DNA of 64,000 nucleotides, from NCBI RefSeq assembly GCF_000969605.1, contig NZ_JZUE01000013.1:1-64000 (forward strand). The letters are read 5' to 3'. This document shows, piece by piece, positions 41,591-50,791 of this stretch. The position numbers and the translations under genes were made by a program. This DNA is from Aquincola tertiaricarbonis. GTDB taxonomy: Bacteria; Pseudomonadota; Gammaproteobacteria; Burkholderiales; Burkholderiaceae_C. Each line of letters begins with the position of its first letter. Position 1 is the stretch's first letter. The notes under the pieces are model-generated. The model was not told the origin of the DNA, searched no databases, and saw only the letters and a list, made by a program, of their open reading frames with translations.

Positions 41591-43171
41591 GTGGTGCAAT
41601 TCAAGACATCGGCGCTGGCGCCGGTGGTGCTCGCGGCTGTATTTGCAGCGCTGCCTGTTCAGGCCAAGACTTTGAAATGGGCCAGTGCCAGTGATATCCC
41701 TACCTGGGATATTCACTCCCAGAACAATGCGCTGGCCAACGGCGTGCACGCGTCGGTTTACGAATCACTCTTTTATTACAACGCCAAGTTCGACCTGGAA
41801 CCGATGCTGGCCACGGGCTGGCAGCAGGTCAGCCCCACGCAGGTCCGCATCAAGCTGCGCACCGGCGTGAAGTTCCACGACGGTGCGGCCTTCACCGCCG
41901 ACGACGTGGTGTTCTCGCTCACCCGCGCGATGGAAAAGACGTCGAACTACGGCGTGTTCACCCAGGGCATCGACAAGGTGGTGAAGGTGGACGACTTCAC
42001 CGTCGACATCCTCACCCGCGGGCCCAACCCGGTGCTGCTGCGGCAGCTGACCGAGCTGCGCATGATGGACCGCGACTGGGCCGAGAAGAACAAGTCGCTG
42101 CAGCCCAAGGACATCAAGACCAAGGAAGAGAACTTCGCCCACCGCAACGCCAACGGCACCGGCCCCTTCATGCTCAAGAGCTGGGACCCGGACGTGAAGC
42201 TGGTGCTGGTGAAGAACCCCAACTGGTGGGGCAAGTCCGAGAGCAACCTGACCGAGATCGTCTACACCCCCATCAAGGCCGAGGCCACGCGCGTGGCCGC
42301 GCTGCTGTCGGGCGAGGTGGACATGGTGCTCGACCCTTCTCCCGCCGACCTGCCGCGGCTGCGCAGCGCCGGATCGCTCAAGGTGCTGGACGGCGCCGAG
42401 AACCGCACCATGTTCCTCGGCATGGACCAGTTCCGCGACGAACTCGCCGGCTCCAACATCAAGGGCAAGAACCCGCTGAAGGACGTGCGGGTGCGCAAGG
42501 CGCTGTACCAGGCCATCGACATCAACACCATCCAGCGCGTGACCATGCGCGGCCTGGCCCAGGTCACCGGCACGCTGATCGCGCCGCAGGTCAACGGCTG
42601 GACCAAGAAGGTGGACGCACGCTGGCCCTACAGCCCGGACGAGGCGCGCAAGCTGCTGGCCGAGGCCGGTTATGCCGACGGCTTCGAGGTGGACTTCGCC
42701 TGCCCCAACAACCGCTACATCAACGACGAGGAAATCTGCCAGGCGATCACCGCCATGTGGGCGCGCGTGGGCGTGAAGGCCAAGCTGCGCACGCTGCCGC
42801 TGGTGACCTACTTCCCGATGATCCAGCGGTATGAGGCCAGCATCTACATGCTGGGCTGGGGCGTGCCCACCTTCGACGCGCTGTACTCCCTGCAGTCGCT
42901 GGTGCGCAGCGTGGGTGCGCAGGGCGACGGCAACTACAACGTCGGCCGCTACAGCAACCCGCAGATGGACGCGCTGATCGAGCGCATCAAGAAGGAAGTG
43001 GACCAGAAGAACCGCAACCTGCTGATCGAGCAGGCGCTGCAGCTGTCGCACGACGACGTGTCGCACATTCCGCTGCACAACCAGGTGATTCCCTGGGCGA
43101 TGAAGAAGAATGTGAACATGGTCCATCGGGCGGACAACCGGATCGACATGCGCACCGTGCGCATCGACTGA
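41591..43171 (+). CDS. Peptide/nickel-type ABC substrate-binding protein 1 (DppA-like)
   Basis: This SBP_bac_5-family periplasmic binding protein has 526 residues and is the first gene of a dipeptide/oligopeptide-type ABC operon. The start is a GTG at 41591, eight bases after AGGAG, and gives MVQFKTSALAPVVLAAVFAA, a signal peptide. Family marks are TGVKFHDGAAFTADDVVFSL, NANGTGPFMLKSWDP, RVAALLSGEVDMV and DVRVRKALYQAID. It has a paralogue two genes downstream, with dppB between them, so two ligand classes may share one transporter. Confidence 0.92.
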   Translation: MVQFKTSALAPVVLAAVFAALPVQAKTLKWASASDIPTWDIHSQNNALANGVHASVYESLFYYNAKFDLEPMLATGWQQVSPTQVRIKLRTGVKFHDGAAFTADDVVFSLTRAMEKTSNYGVFTQGIDKVVKVDDFTVDILTRGPNPVLLRQLTELRMMDRDWAEKNKSLQPKDIKTKEENFAHRNANGTGPFMLKSWDPDVKLVLVKNPNWWGKSESNLTEIVYTPIKAEATRVAALLSGEVDMVLDPSPADLPRLRSAGSLKVLDGAENRTMFLGMDQFRDELAGSNIKGKNPLKDVRVRKALYQAIDINTIQRVTMRGLAQVTGTLIAPQVNGWTKKVDARWPYSPDEARKLLAEAGYADGFEVDFACPNNRYINDEEICQAITAMWARVGVKAKLRTLPLVTYFPMIQRYEASIYMLGWGVPTFDALYSLQSLVRSVGAQGDGNYNVGRYSNPQMDALIERIKKEVDQKNRNLLIEQALQLSHDDVSHIPLHNQVIPWAMKKNVNMVHRADNRIDMRTVRID

Positions 43172-43307
43172 CCGCCCTCCACCCCAGCGCCGCGGCGGTT
43201 CCAGGATGCAGCCGAAGGAACCTGCCGCCGGCCCGCCTGCCCGGCGCCCACCGTACCGCACCTGAAGGATTGCCGGCCCCTCGCAGGGCCCATGCAACAC
43301 GCTGCAC

Positions 43308-44291
43308 ATGCTTGTTTTCATCTTCCGCCGCCTGCTGCAGGCCATCGTCGTCATGCTGACGGTGGCCTTCATCGCGTTCATGCTCTTCCAGTACGTGGGA
43401 GACCCGGTCACCAACCTGCTCGGCCAGGACGCCACGCCCGAGCAGCGCCAGCAACTGCGCGCCGACCTCGGCCTGGACAAACCCTTCCCGGTGCAGTTCG
43501 CCGCCTTCGTCGGCAATGCGGTGCAGGGCGAGTTCGGCCTCAGCCTGCGCCAGGGCCGCAAGGTCTCGTCGCTGATCGCCGAGCGCTTCCCGGCCACGCT
43601 GGAACTGGCGCTGGCCGCGGCCGTCATCGCGCTGGTCATCGGCGTGCCGATGGGGGTGTATGCGGCGCTGCGGCGCGGCAACTTCCTCAGCCAGGCGCTG
43701 ATGACGTTCTCGCTGCTGGGCGTGTCGCTGCCCACCTTCCTGATCGGCATCCTGCTGATCCTGGTGTTCGCGGTCACGCTCAAGGTGCTGCCCAGTTTCG
43801 GCCGTGGCGAGGTGGTGTCGCTGGGTGGCTGGACCACCGGCTTCCTCACCGTGGACGGCCTCAAGCACCTGGTGCTGCCGGCCATCACGCTGTCCATCTA
43901 CCAGCTCACGCTGATCATGCGGCTGGTGCGCTCCGAGATGCTGGAGGTGCTGCGCGCCGACTACATCAAGTTCGCCCGCGCCCGCGGCCTGCACACCCGC
44001 GCGGTGTACTTCGGCCATGCGCTGAAGAACACGCTGGTGCCAGTGATCACCATCACCGGCCTGCAGCTGGGCGGCCTGATCGCCTTCGCCATCATCACCG
44101 AGACGGTGTTCCAGTGGCCCGGCATGGGCCTGCTGTTCATCCAGGCGGTGCAGTTCGCCGACATCCCCGTGATGGCGGCCTACCTGTGCCTGGTGGCCCT
44201 GATCTTCGTGCTCATCAACCTGCTGGTCGACCTGCTGTACTTTGCAGTCGACCCGCGCCTGCGCATCGACGGCAGCACCGCTGGCCATTGA
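43308..44291 (+). CDS. dppB: DppB-type ABC permease
   Basis: This inner-membrane permease of 327 residues has six helices. The first is VFIFRRLLQAIVVMLTVAFI; the EAA loop is EMLEVLRADYIKFARARGL, and the C-terminal part includes ITETVFQWPGMGLLFIQAV. It pairs with DppC to form the import pore for peptides. It lies 136 bases after the first binding-protein gene and 33 bases ahead of the second. Confidence 0.94.
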   Translation: MLVFIFRRLLQAIVVMLTVAFIAFMLFQYVGDPVTNLLGQDATPEQRQQLRADLGLDKPFPVQFAAFVGNAVQGEFGLSLRQGRKVSSLIAERFPATLELALAAAVIALVIGVPMGVYAALRRGNFLSQALMTFSLLGVSLPTFLIGILLILVFAVTLKVLPSFGRGEVVSLGGWTTGFLTVDGLKHLVLPAITLSIYQLTLIMRLVRSEMLEVLRADYIKFARARGLHTRAVYFGHALKNTLVPVITITGLQLGGLIAFAIITETVFQWPGMGLLFIQAVQFADIPVMAAYLCLVALIFVLINLLVDLLYFAVDPRLRIDGSTAGH

Positions 44292-44324
44292 GCGTTTTCC
44301 GTTTTCCCCCAGGAAGTCATCACC

Positions 44325-45896
44325 ATGCAGTTCAAGCCCACCCTGATCGCCGCCGCCCTGGCCCTGGCCTGCGGCCTGGCCCACGCCGTCACCCTGCGCG
44401 TGGCCGACGTCGGCGACGTGCAGTCGATGGACCCGCACTCGCTGAACGAAACCCTGCAGCTGAGCTTCACGCAGAACATCTACGACCCGCTGGTCAGCCG
44501 CGGCAAGGACATGTCGCTCAAGCCCGGGCTGGCCACCAAGTGGACCCAGACCTCGCCCACCGTGTGGCGCTTCGAGCTGCGCAAGGGCGTCACCTTCCAT
44601 GACGGCACGCCGTTCACGGCCGACGACGTGGTGTTCTCCTTCAAGCGCGGCGCCTCCGAAGGCTCCGACATGAAGGGCTACACCAACCCCATCAAGGAAG
44701 TGCGCAAGGTCAACGACTTCGCGGTCGACATCGAGACCACCGCGCCGCTGCCCATCCTGCCGGACACGCTGACCAGCCTGTTCATCATGAGCAAGAAGTG
44801 GTGCGAGGAGAACAAGGCCGAGCGCCCGGTGGACCGCCGCAAGGGCGTCGAGAACTACGCCAGCTTCAAGGCCAACGGCACCGGCCCGTACCGCCTGAAG
44901 GAGCGCCAGCCCTCCACCCGCACGGTGATCGTGCGCAACAACAACTACTTCGAGAAGTTCGAAGGCAACGTCGACGAGGTGGTGTTCACCCCCATCGGCA
45001 ACGACGCCACTCGCGTGGCCGCGATGCTGTCGGGCGAGGTGGACGTGATGGAGCCGGTGCCGCTGCAGGACGTGGATCGCCTGAAGGCCGGCGGCTTCAC
45101 CGTGCTGCAGGGCCCCGAGCTGCGCACCATCTTCCTGGGCATGGACCAGAAGCGAGACGAGCTGCTGTTCTCCAACGTCAAGGGCAAGAACCCGTTCAAG
45201 GACGTACGGGTGCGCAAGGCCTTCTACCAGGCCATCGACATCGACGCCATCAAGTCGCGCGTGATGCGCAATGCCTCGTCGCCCACTGCGCTGATGGTGG
45301 GCCCGGGCATCCGCGGCTTCCAGGCCGACATGAACAAGCGCCTGCCCTACGACGTGGAAGCCGCCAAGAAGCTGATGGCCGAGGCCGGCTATCCCAACGG
45401 CTTCGAGGTGGGCATGAACTGCCCGAACGACCGCTACGTGAACGACGGCCCGATCTGCCAGGCCGTGGCCGCCAGCCTGGCGCGCATCGGCGTGAAGGTG
45501 AACCTGCAGACCGAGACCAAGAACACCTACTTCCCGAAGATCCTGCGCCGCGACACCAGCTTCTACCTGCTGGGCTGGACGCCGAGCACCACCGACTCGC
45601 ACGACGCGATGTCGGCGCTGATGGCCACGCCCACCGACAAGGGCCAGGGCCAGTTCAACCTGGGCAGCTACAGCAACCCGAAGTTCGACGAGCTGGCCGC
45701 CAAGGTGGCCGCGGAAATCGACGACACCAAGCGCAATGCCTACATCCGCGAGGCCTTCAAGATCCACGCGGACGACGTGGGCCACATCCCGCTGCACCAG
45801 CAGGCGCTGGCCTGGGCCATGCGCAGCAACGTGAGCCTGGTGCAGCTGCCCGACAACCGGATGTTCTTCAAGTGGGTCACGGTCAAAGCCAAATGA
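44325..45896 (+). CDS. Peptide-type ABC substrate-binding protein 2 (DppA-like paralogue)
   Basis: This second SBP_bac_5 protein in the operon has 523 residues. A signal peptide (about 1-22, ending CGLAHA) precedes VTLRVADVGDVQSMDPH. Family marks are GVTFHDGTPFTADDVVFSFK, RVAAMLSGEVDVMEP and DVRVRKAFYQAIDID. It clearly shares ancestry with the binding protein two genes upstream along the whole length, but the N lobe differs. Its stop overlaps the dppC start in ATGA, so it is coupled to the permease. Confidence 0.93.
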   Translation: MQFKPTLIAAALALACGLAHAVTLRVADVGDVQSMDPHSLNETLQLSFTQNIYDPLVSRGKDMSLKPGLATKWTQTSPTVWRFELRKGVTFHDGTPFTADDVVFSFKRGASEGSDMKGYTNPIKEVRKVNDFAVDIETTAPLPILPDTLTSLFIMSKKWCEENKAERPVDRRKGVENYASFKANGTGPYRLKERQPSTRTVIVRNNNYFEKFEGNVDEVVFTPIGNDATRVAAMLSGEVDVMEPVPLQDVDRLKAGGFTVLQGPELRTIFLGMDQKRDELLFSNVKGKNPFKDVRVRKAFYQAIDIDAIKSRVMRNASSPTALMVGPGIRGFQADMNKRLPYDVEAAKKLMAEAGYPNGFEVGMNCPNDRYVNDGPICQAVAASLARIGVKVNLQTETKNTYFPKILRRDTSFYLLGWTPSTTDSHDAMSALMATPTDKGQGQFNLGSYSNPKFDELAAKVAAEIDDTKRNAYIREAFKIHADDVGHIPLHQQALAWAMRSNVSLVQLPDNRMFFKWVTVKAK

Positions 45897-46825
45897 GCAC
45901 AGCCCCTGCAGCCGCCCCCGCCTGGTGGCAACGCGCGCTGGACAGCGATGTCTGGTTCAGCTTCCGCAGCTCGCCGATGGCCATCGCGGCGGCCTTCATC
46001 GCCGCGGTGTGCCTGTTCTGCGCGTTGTTCGCCTACGTGGTGGCGCCGTACAACCCGTTCGACCTGGCGTCGCTGGAGCTGTCGGACGCCCGGCTGCCGC
46101 CGGCCTGGCAGGAAGGCGGCAGCAGCAAGTACCTGTTCGGCACCGACGACCAGGGCCGCGACATCCTGTCCGCGCTGATGTATGGCGCGCGCATCTCGCT
46201 GCTGGTGGGCATCGCCTCCGTGCTGCTGTCGGTGGTGCTGGGCGTGGGCCTGGGGCTGCTGTCGGGCTTCGTGGGCGGCAAGATCGACGCCTTCATCATG
46301 CGGGTGTGCGACGTGATGCTGTCCTTCCCGTCCATCCTGATCGCGCTGCTGATCGACGGCGTGGGCCGGGCGATGTTCCCGAACGCGCATGACACGCTGG
46401 CCTTCGCGGTGCTGATCCTCGCCATCGCCATTCCGGGCTGGGTGCCGTATGCGCGCACGGTGCGCGGCTCCACCATGGTGGAGCGCAGCAAGGAATACGT
46501 GCAGGCGGCGCGGGTCATCGGCGTCAGCTCCAGCCGCATCATGTGGAAGCATGTGCTGCCCAACGTGATGGGGCCGGTGCTGGTGCTGGCCACCATCCAG
46601 GTGGCACTGGCCATCCTGACCGAATCCACGCTCTCGTTCCTGGGCGTGGGCGTGCCGCCGACGCAGCCTTCGCTGGGCACGCTGATCCGCGTGGGCAACG
46701 ACTTCCTCTTCTCCGGTGAATGGTGGATCACCATCTTCCCCGGCGCGATGCTGGTGCTGATCGCGCTGTCGGTGAACCTGCTGGGCGACTGGTTGCGCGA
46801 CGCGCTGAACCCGCGCCTGCGCTGA
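45893..46825 (+). CDS. dppC: DppC-type ABC permease
   Basis: This is the second permease, 310 residues. The N-terminal OppC_N segment with FRSSPMAIAAAFIAAVCLF is followed by the typical periplasmic phrase YLFGTDDQGRDILSALMYGA. The EAA loop is EYVQAARVIGVSSSRIMWKH and the last helices end in LLGDWLRDALNPRLR. It starts within the stop of the upstream gene (ATGA) and is followed by dppD after 13 bases. Confidence 0.94.
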   Translation: MSTAPAAAPAWWQRALDSDVWFSFRSSPMAIAAAFIAAVCLFCALFAYVVAPYNPFDLASLELSDARLPPAWQEGGSSKYLFGTDDQGRDILSALMYGARISLLVGIASVLLSVVLGVGLGLLSGFVGGKIDAFIMRVCDVMLSFPSILIALLIDGVGRAMFPNAHDTLAFAVLILAIAIPGWVPYARTVRGSTMVERSKEYVQAARVIGVSSSRIMWKHVLPNVMGPVLVLATIQVALAILTESTLSFLGVGVPPTQPSLGTLIRVGNDFLFSGEWWITIFPGAMLVLIALSVNLLGDWLRDALNPRLR

Positions 46826-46838
46826 ATGTTTTTCATCC

Positions 46839-47825
46839 ATGACGGCACCCTTGCTTGAAGTACGCCACCTGCGGGTGGAGTTCCCTACACGGCGCGGCAA
46901 CCTGCTGGCGCTGGACGACATCTCGTTCGAGATCCGCCCTGGCGAGATCCTGGGCGTGGTCGGTGAATCCGGCGCCGGCAAGTCGCTGACCGGCGCGGCC
47001 ATCATCGGCCTGCTGGAGCCGCCGGGCCGCATCGCCGGCGGCGAGATCCTGCTGGACGGCAAGCGCATCGACAACCTGCCCTACGAGCAGATGCGCGCCA
47101 TCCGCGGCCGGCAGATCGGCGCCATCTTCCAGGACCCGCTGACCTCGCTGAACCCGCTGTACACCATCGGCCGGCAGCTCATCGAGACCATCCGCACCCA
47201 CCTGCCGCTGAACGAGTCGCAGGCGCGCGAACGGGCCATCCAGCTGCTGCGCGACACCGGCATCCCGGCGGCGGAGGCCCGCATCGACCAGTTCCCGCAC
47301 CAGTTCTCCGGCGGCATGCGCCAGCGGGTGGTGATCGCGCTGGCGCTGGCGGCCGAGCCCAAGCTGATCGTGGCCGACGAACCGACCACGGCGCTGGACG
47401 TGTCCATCCAGGCGCAGATCATTTCGCTGCTAAAGCGCATCTGCAAGGAGCGCGGCGCGGCGGTGATGCTGGTGACGCACGACATGGGCGTGATTGCCGA
47501 AACCTGCGACCGCGTGGCGGTGATGTATGCCGGCCGCGTGGCCGAGATCGGCCCCGTGCACAACGTGATCCACAGTCCCTCCCACCCCTACACCTACGGC
47601 CTGATGGGCTCGATTCCCGCGATGGACGAAGAGCGTGAACGGCTGCTGCAGATCGACGGCTCGATGCCGCGGCTGACGTCCATCCCCAAGGGCTGCGCCT
47701 TCAATCCGCGCTGCCCCAAGGTTTTCGACCGCTGCCGCCAGGAGCGGCCCGGCCTGATGGATGCCGGCGCCACGCAAGCCGCCTGCTGGCTGGTGGACGG
47801 TGCCGAGCGGAGGGCCGCGGCATGA
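46839..47825 (+). CDS. dppD: DppD-type ABC transporter ATPase
   Basis: This ATPase of the peptide importer has 328 residues. Walker A is GESGAGKS, the Q-loop IFQDPLTSLNP, the signature FSGGMRQRV and Walker B KLIVADEPTTALD. The C-terminal oligopeptide-type domain has the cysteines of GCAFNPRCPKVFDRC, which in related transporters bind an iron-sulphur cluster. It overlaps dppF in ATGA. Confidence 0.94.
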   Translation: MTAPLLEVRHLRVEFPTRRGNLLALDDISFEIRPGEILGVVGESGAGKSLTGAAIIGLLEPPGRIAGGEILLDGKRIDNLPYEQMRAIRGRQIGAIFQDPLTSLNPLYTIGRQLIETIRTHLPLNESQARERAIQLLRDTGIPAAEARIDQFPHQFSGGMRQRVVIALALAAEPKLIVADEPTTALDVSIQAQIISLLKRICKERGAAVMLVTHDMGVIAETCDRVAVMYAGRVAEIGPVHNVIHSPSHPYTYGLMGSIPAMDEERERLLQIDGSMPRLTSIPKGCAFNPRCPKVFDRCRQERPGLMDAGATQAACWLVDGAERRAAA

Positions 47826-48811
47826 GCTTGGTGGAAGTGAACGACCTGGCCAAGGTCTTCGATGTGTCCGCGCCCTGGCTCAACCGGGTGGTGGAGCGCA
47901 AGCCGCGGCAGTTCGTGCATGCGGTCGATGGCGTCAGCTTCTCGATCGAGCGCGGCAAGACGCTGGCGCTGGTGGGTGAATCCGGCTGCGGCAAGAGCAC
48001 CGTGGCGCGGCTGCTGGTGGGGCTGTACGGGCCCACGCGCGGCTCGGTGCAGTTCGACGGGCAGGACACCCGAACCGTGTTTGCCTCATCAGGCGCACGG
48101 GCGCTGCGCCGCCGCATGCAGATGATCTTCCAGGATCCATATGCCAGCCTGAACCCGCGCTGGAAGATCATCGACATCGTGGGCGAACCGCTGCGCGAGC
48201 ACGACCTGGTGACCAAGAAGGACACCTTGCGCCAGCGTGTCGGTGAGCTGCTGCAGCAGGTGGGCCTGAGCGCGGCCGACACCGAGAAGTTCGCGCACCA
48301 GTTTTCCGGCGGTCAGCGGCAGCGCATCTCCATTGCACGCGCGCTGGCCACGCAGCCCGAGTTCCTGGTGTGCGACGAGCCCACCTCGGCACTGGACGTG
48401 TCGGTGCAGGCGCAGGTGCTCAACATCATGAAGGACCTGCAGCGCGAGCGGGGCCTGACCTACCTGTTCATCTCGCACAACCTGGCGGTGGTGCGGCACG
48501 TGGCCGACCAGGTGGGCGTGATGTACCTGGGCCGGCTGGTGGAGCTGGCGGACAAGGCCCAGCTGTTCGGCCAGCCGCGGCATCCATACACCCGCATGCT
48601 GCTGGACGCGATTCCCGACATCCACATGACGGGCCGGTCGCGGACGCCGGTGCAGGGCGAGGTGCCCAACCCGCTGAACCCGCCGACCGGCTGCGCTTTC
48701 CATCCGCGCTGCCCGCATGCCAATGCGCGCTGCAAGAGCGAGCGGCCGGCGTTGATCCACTTCCAGGGCATCCGCGTGGCGTGCCATGCGGTGGAAGAGG
48801 GCAGGATTTGA
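47822..48811 (+). CDS. dppF: DppF-type ABC transporter ATPase
   Basis: This is the second ATPase, 329 residues. Walker A is GESGCGKST, the Q-loop IFQDPYASLNP, the signature FSGGQRQRI and Walker B FLVCDEPTSALD. The C-terminal domain has GCAFHPRCPHANARC. A loop of about 15 residues near the N terminus (SAPWLNRVVERKPRQFVHAV) is typical of the DppF/OppF group. It ends the operon; a hairpin between it and the convergent lysA gene may end transcription. Confidence 0.94.
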   Translation: MSLVEVNDLAKVFDVSAPWLNRVVERKPRQFVHAVDGVSFSIERGKTLALVGESGCGKSTVARLLVGLYGPTRGSVQFDGQDTRTVFASSGARALRRRMQMIFQDPYASLNPRWKIIDIVGEPLREHDLVTKKDTLRQRVGELLQQVGLSAADTEKFAHQFSGGQRQRISIARALATQPEFLVCDEPTSALDVSVQAQVLNIMKDLQRERGLTYLFISHNLAVVRHVADQVGVMYLGRLVELADKAQLFGQPRHPYTRMLLDAIPDIHMTGRSRTPVQGEVPNPLNPPTGCAFHPRCPHANARCKSERPALIHFQGIRVACHAVEEGRI

Positions 48812-48862
48812 TGACAGCCCCCAAGGCGGGCCTGAACGGCCCACCGCCCCCCGAGGGGGATC

Positions 48863-48895
48863 AAACGAACCTTGGGGCGGCCCGGCGGTTCGTTT
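48863..48895. terminator. Possible bidirectional terminator between dppF and lysA
   Basis: AAACGAACC (48863-48871) pairs with GGTTCGTTT (48887-48895) around a 15-base GC-rich loop. Both ends are A/T rich. It lies between two convergent genes, where a shared terminator is expected. The long loop weakens the case. Confidence 0.5.
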
Positions 48896-48901
48896 GCTTG
48901 C

Positions 48902-50248
48902 CTAGCGCCTGATCAGCCGCTCGCCCGCGAACAGCTGCGGCACCTGCTCGCGCTCGCGGATGAGCGAGACGGTGCTGCCGTCCACCATCACTTCGGCGCC
49001 GCGCGGGCGGGTGTTGTAGTTGCTGGCCATCGTCATCGCATAGGCGCCGCAGGACAGCACGGCCAGGCGGTCGCCGGGCTTGACGGCCAGTTCGCGCTCG
49101 CGGCCCAGCCAGTCGCCCGATTCGCACACCGGGCCCACCACGTCCCACGGGCGCGTGGGCTCGTGGCGCGGCTTGCAGGGCACGATGCCCATGTAGGCCT
49201 CGTACATCGCGGGGCGCACCAGGTCGTTCATCGCCGCATCCACGATGCAGAAGCTCTTGGCGCCGGGCTTGAGCACCAGCACTTCCGTCACCAGCACGCC
49301 GGCATTGCCCACCAGCGAGCGGCCCGGCTCGAACAGCAGCTCGCGGTGGCCGTGGCCCCGCGCGTCCAGCCGCTTGAGCAGCTCGGCGATCAGCGCGCCC
49401 GCTTCGGGCGGCTCCTCGTCGGTGTAGGTGATGCCCAGCCCGCCGCCGACGTCGATGTGGCGGATCGGCATGCCGGCCAGCTCGACCGCTTCTACCAGGT
49501 CGAGCAGCCGGTCCAGCGCATCCAGGTAGGGCGACAGCTCGGTGATCTGGGAGCCGATGTGGCAATCGATGCCCACCACGCGCAGCCCCGGCAGCGAGGC
49601 CGCATGCCGGTAGGCCGACAGCGCCTGGGTGTGCGCGATGCCGAACTTGTTGCCCTTGAGGCCGGTGGAGATGTAGGGATGCGTCTTCGCATCCACGTCG
49701 GGGTTGACGCGCAGGCTCACCGGCGCGCGCACGCCCATGGCCACCGCCACCGACGACAGCGTGTCCAGCTCCGATTCGCTTTCGACGTTGAAGCAGCGCA
49801 CGCCGGCCTGCAGCGCCTGGCGCATCTCGGCGCGGGTCTTGCCGACGCCGGAGAACACCACCTTGGCCGGGTCGCCACCCGCGGCGATCACGCGGGCCAG
49901 TTCGCCGCCCGAGACGATGTCGAAGCCGCAGCCGGCCTCGGCGAAGGTCTGCAGCACGGCCAGGCTGGAGTTGGCCTTCATGGCGTAACACACCAGGTGC
50001 GGCCGGCCGGCCAGCGCATCCTGGTAAGCCGCGGCGGCCGTGCGCATGGCATTGCGCGAGTACACGTACAGCGGCGTGCCGTATTCGTCCGCCAGGCGGT
50101 TGACGGGCACGTCCTCCACCACCAGCTCACCTTCGGTGTAGGCGATCCAGGGGCTGCCAGGCAGGTTCGCCGATGCACCCTCCCGCTGCGCGGAATCCCT
50201 CCACGACGGACGAGCGCCGCCTTCGGGTGGCCGGCCGGTGGCGCTCAT
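48902..50248 (-). CDS. lysA: Diaminopimelate decarboxylase LysA
   Basis: This enzyme decarboxylates meso-diaminopimelate to lysine with PLP. It has 448 residues. The Schiff-base lysine is Lys91 (CYAMKANSSL). Other marks are HIGSQITELSPY, the phosphate-binding GGGLGITYTDEEPP, EPGRSLVGNAG, and near the C terminus CESGDWLGRERE and GAYAMTMASNYN. The N-terminal 30 residues are not conserved. The start at 50248 overlaps the stop of the small lipoprotein gene lptM in ATGA. The lptM-lysA pair, divergent from cyaY, is conserved in proteobacteria. Confidence 0.95.
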   Translation of the reverse strand: MSATGRPPEGGARPSWRDSAQREGASANLPGSPWIAYTEGELVVEDVPVNRLADEYGTPLYVYSRNAMRTAAAAYQDALAGRPHLVCYAMKANSSLAVLQTFAEAGCGFDIVSGGELARVIAAGGDPAKVVFSGVGKTRAEMRQALQAGVRCFNVESESELDTLSSVAVAMGVRAPVSLRVNPDVDAKTHPYISTGLKGNKFGIAHTQALSAYRHAASLPGLRVVGIDCHIGSQITELSPYLDALDRLLDLVEAVELAGMPIRHIDVGGGLGITYTDEEPPEAGALIAELLKRLDARGHGHRELLFEPGRSLVGNAGVLVTEVLVLKPGAKSFCIVDAAMNDLVRPAMYEAYMGIVPCKPRHEPTRPWDVVGPVCESGDWLGRERELAVKPGDRLAVLSCGAYAMTMASNYNTRPRGAEVMVDGSTVSLIREREQVPQLFAGERLIRR

Positions 50249-50400
50249 CGCGCCACCCCGGAGGCCGCGCGCGGTGCGGGCGGCAGCTCCAGCGGCCCCT
50301 TCTGGCCGCAGCCGGCCAGGCCCAGCCCCATCGCGCACAGCAGGGCCGTTATCACGGGCCGAAGGCGCGCCGCTACACTCGAATCAGTTGTTGCATTCAT
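50245..50400 (-). CDS. lptM: LptM (YifL-type) small lipoprotein
   Basis: This lipoprotein has 51 residues, with lipobox LAGC followed at once by GQKGPLELP. This is the LptM/YifL signature, a short peptide that mimics lipopolysaccharide and helps mature the LptD-LptE translocon in the outer membrane. It overlaps lysA in ATGA and faces cyaY; the two divergent start codons almost touch (50400 and 50399 or 50423). Confidence 0.9.
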   Translation of the reverse strand: MNATTDSSVAARLRPVITALLCAMGLGLAGCGQKGPLELPPAPRAASGVAR

Positions 50401-50422
50401 GTCAAAGATTCTAGCCAGCACC

Positions 50423-50767
50423 ATGTCACACACCGACCTCAGCGATCTGGAATACCACCGCCTCGCCGGCGCGGTGCTGGCCACCATCGAAAGCACCGTG
50501 GACGCCTGGCTGCAGGACGACGTCATCGACATCGACGCCAGCCGCACCGGCGGGCTGCTGGAGCTGGCCTTCCCCAACGGCAGCAAGATCGTGGTGAACA
50601 CGCAGCCGCCGCTGCAGGAGCTGTGGGTGGCCGCGCGCGCTGGCGGCTACCACTTCAAGTACGTTGACGGCGCCTGGCGGGACCGCGAGGGCCACGAGTT
50701 GTTCGCGCTGCTCTCGTCGCGCGCCAGCGAGCAGGGCGGCAAGCCGCTGCAGTTCCGGCCCGCCTGA
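50423..50767 (+). CDS. cyaY: Frataxin-like iron protein CyaY
   Basis: CyaY is a small cytoplasmic iron-binding protein that tunes iron-sulphur cluster assembly. Its 114 residues have the acidic first helix (DLSDLEYHRLAGAVL), the ridge acidic patch DDVIDIDASRTGGLLEL, and the conserved strand with NGSKIVVNTQPPLQELWVA. The start MSHTDLSD at 50423 fits the family; an in-frame ATG at 50399 would add eight residues and overlap the lptM start. Confidence 0.94.
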   Translation: MSHTDLSDLEYHRLAGAVLATIESTVDAWLQDDVIDIDASRTGGLLELAFPNGSKIVVNTQPPLQELWVAARAGGYHFKYVDGAWRDREGHELFALLSSRASEQGGKPLQFRPA

Positions 50768-50791
50768 TCGCAGCCGCCGGCCGCCCGCCGC

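Noticed and set aside
42987-45797. 936-codon open frame opposite the dppB region
   Set aside because: Antisense of dppB and the binding-protein genes, with no recognisable domain and biased composition.
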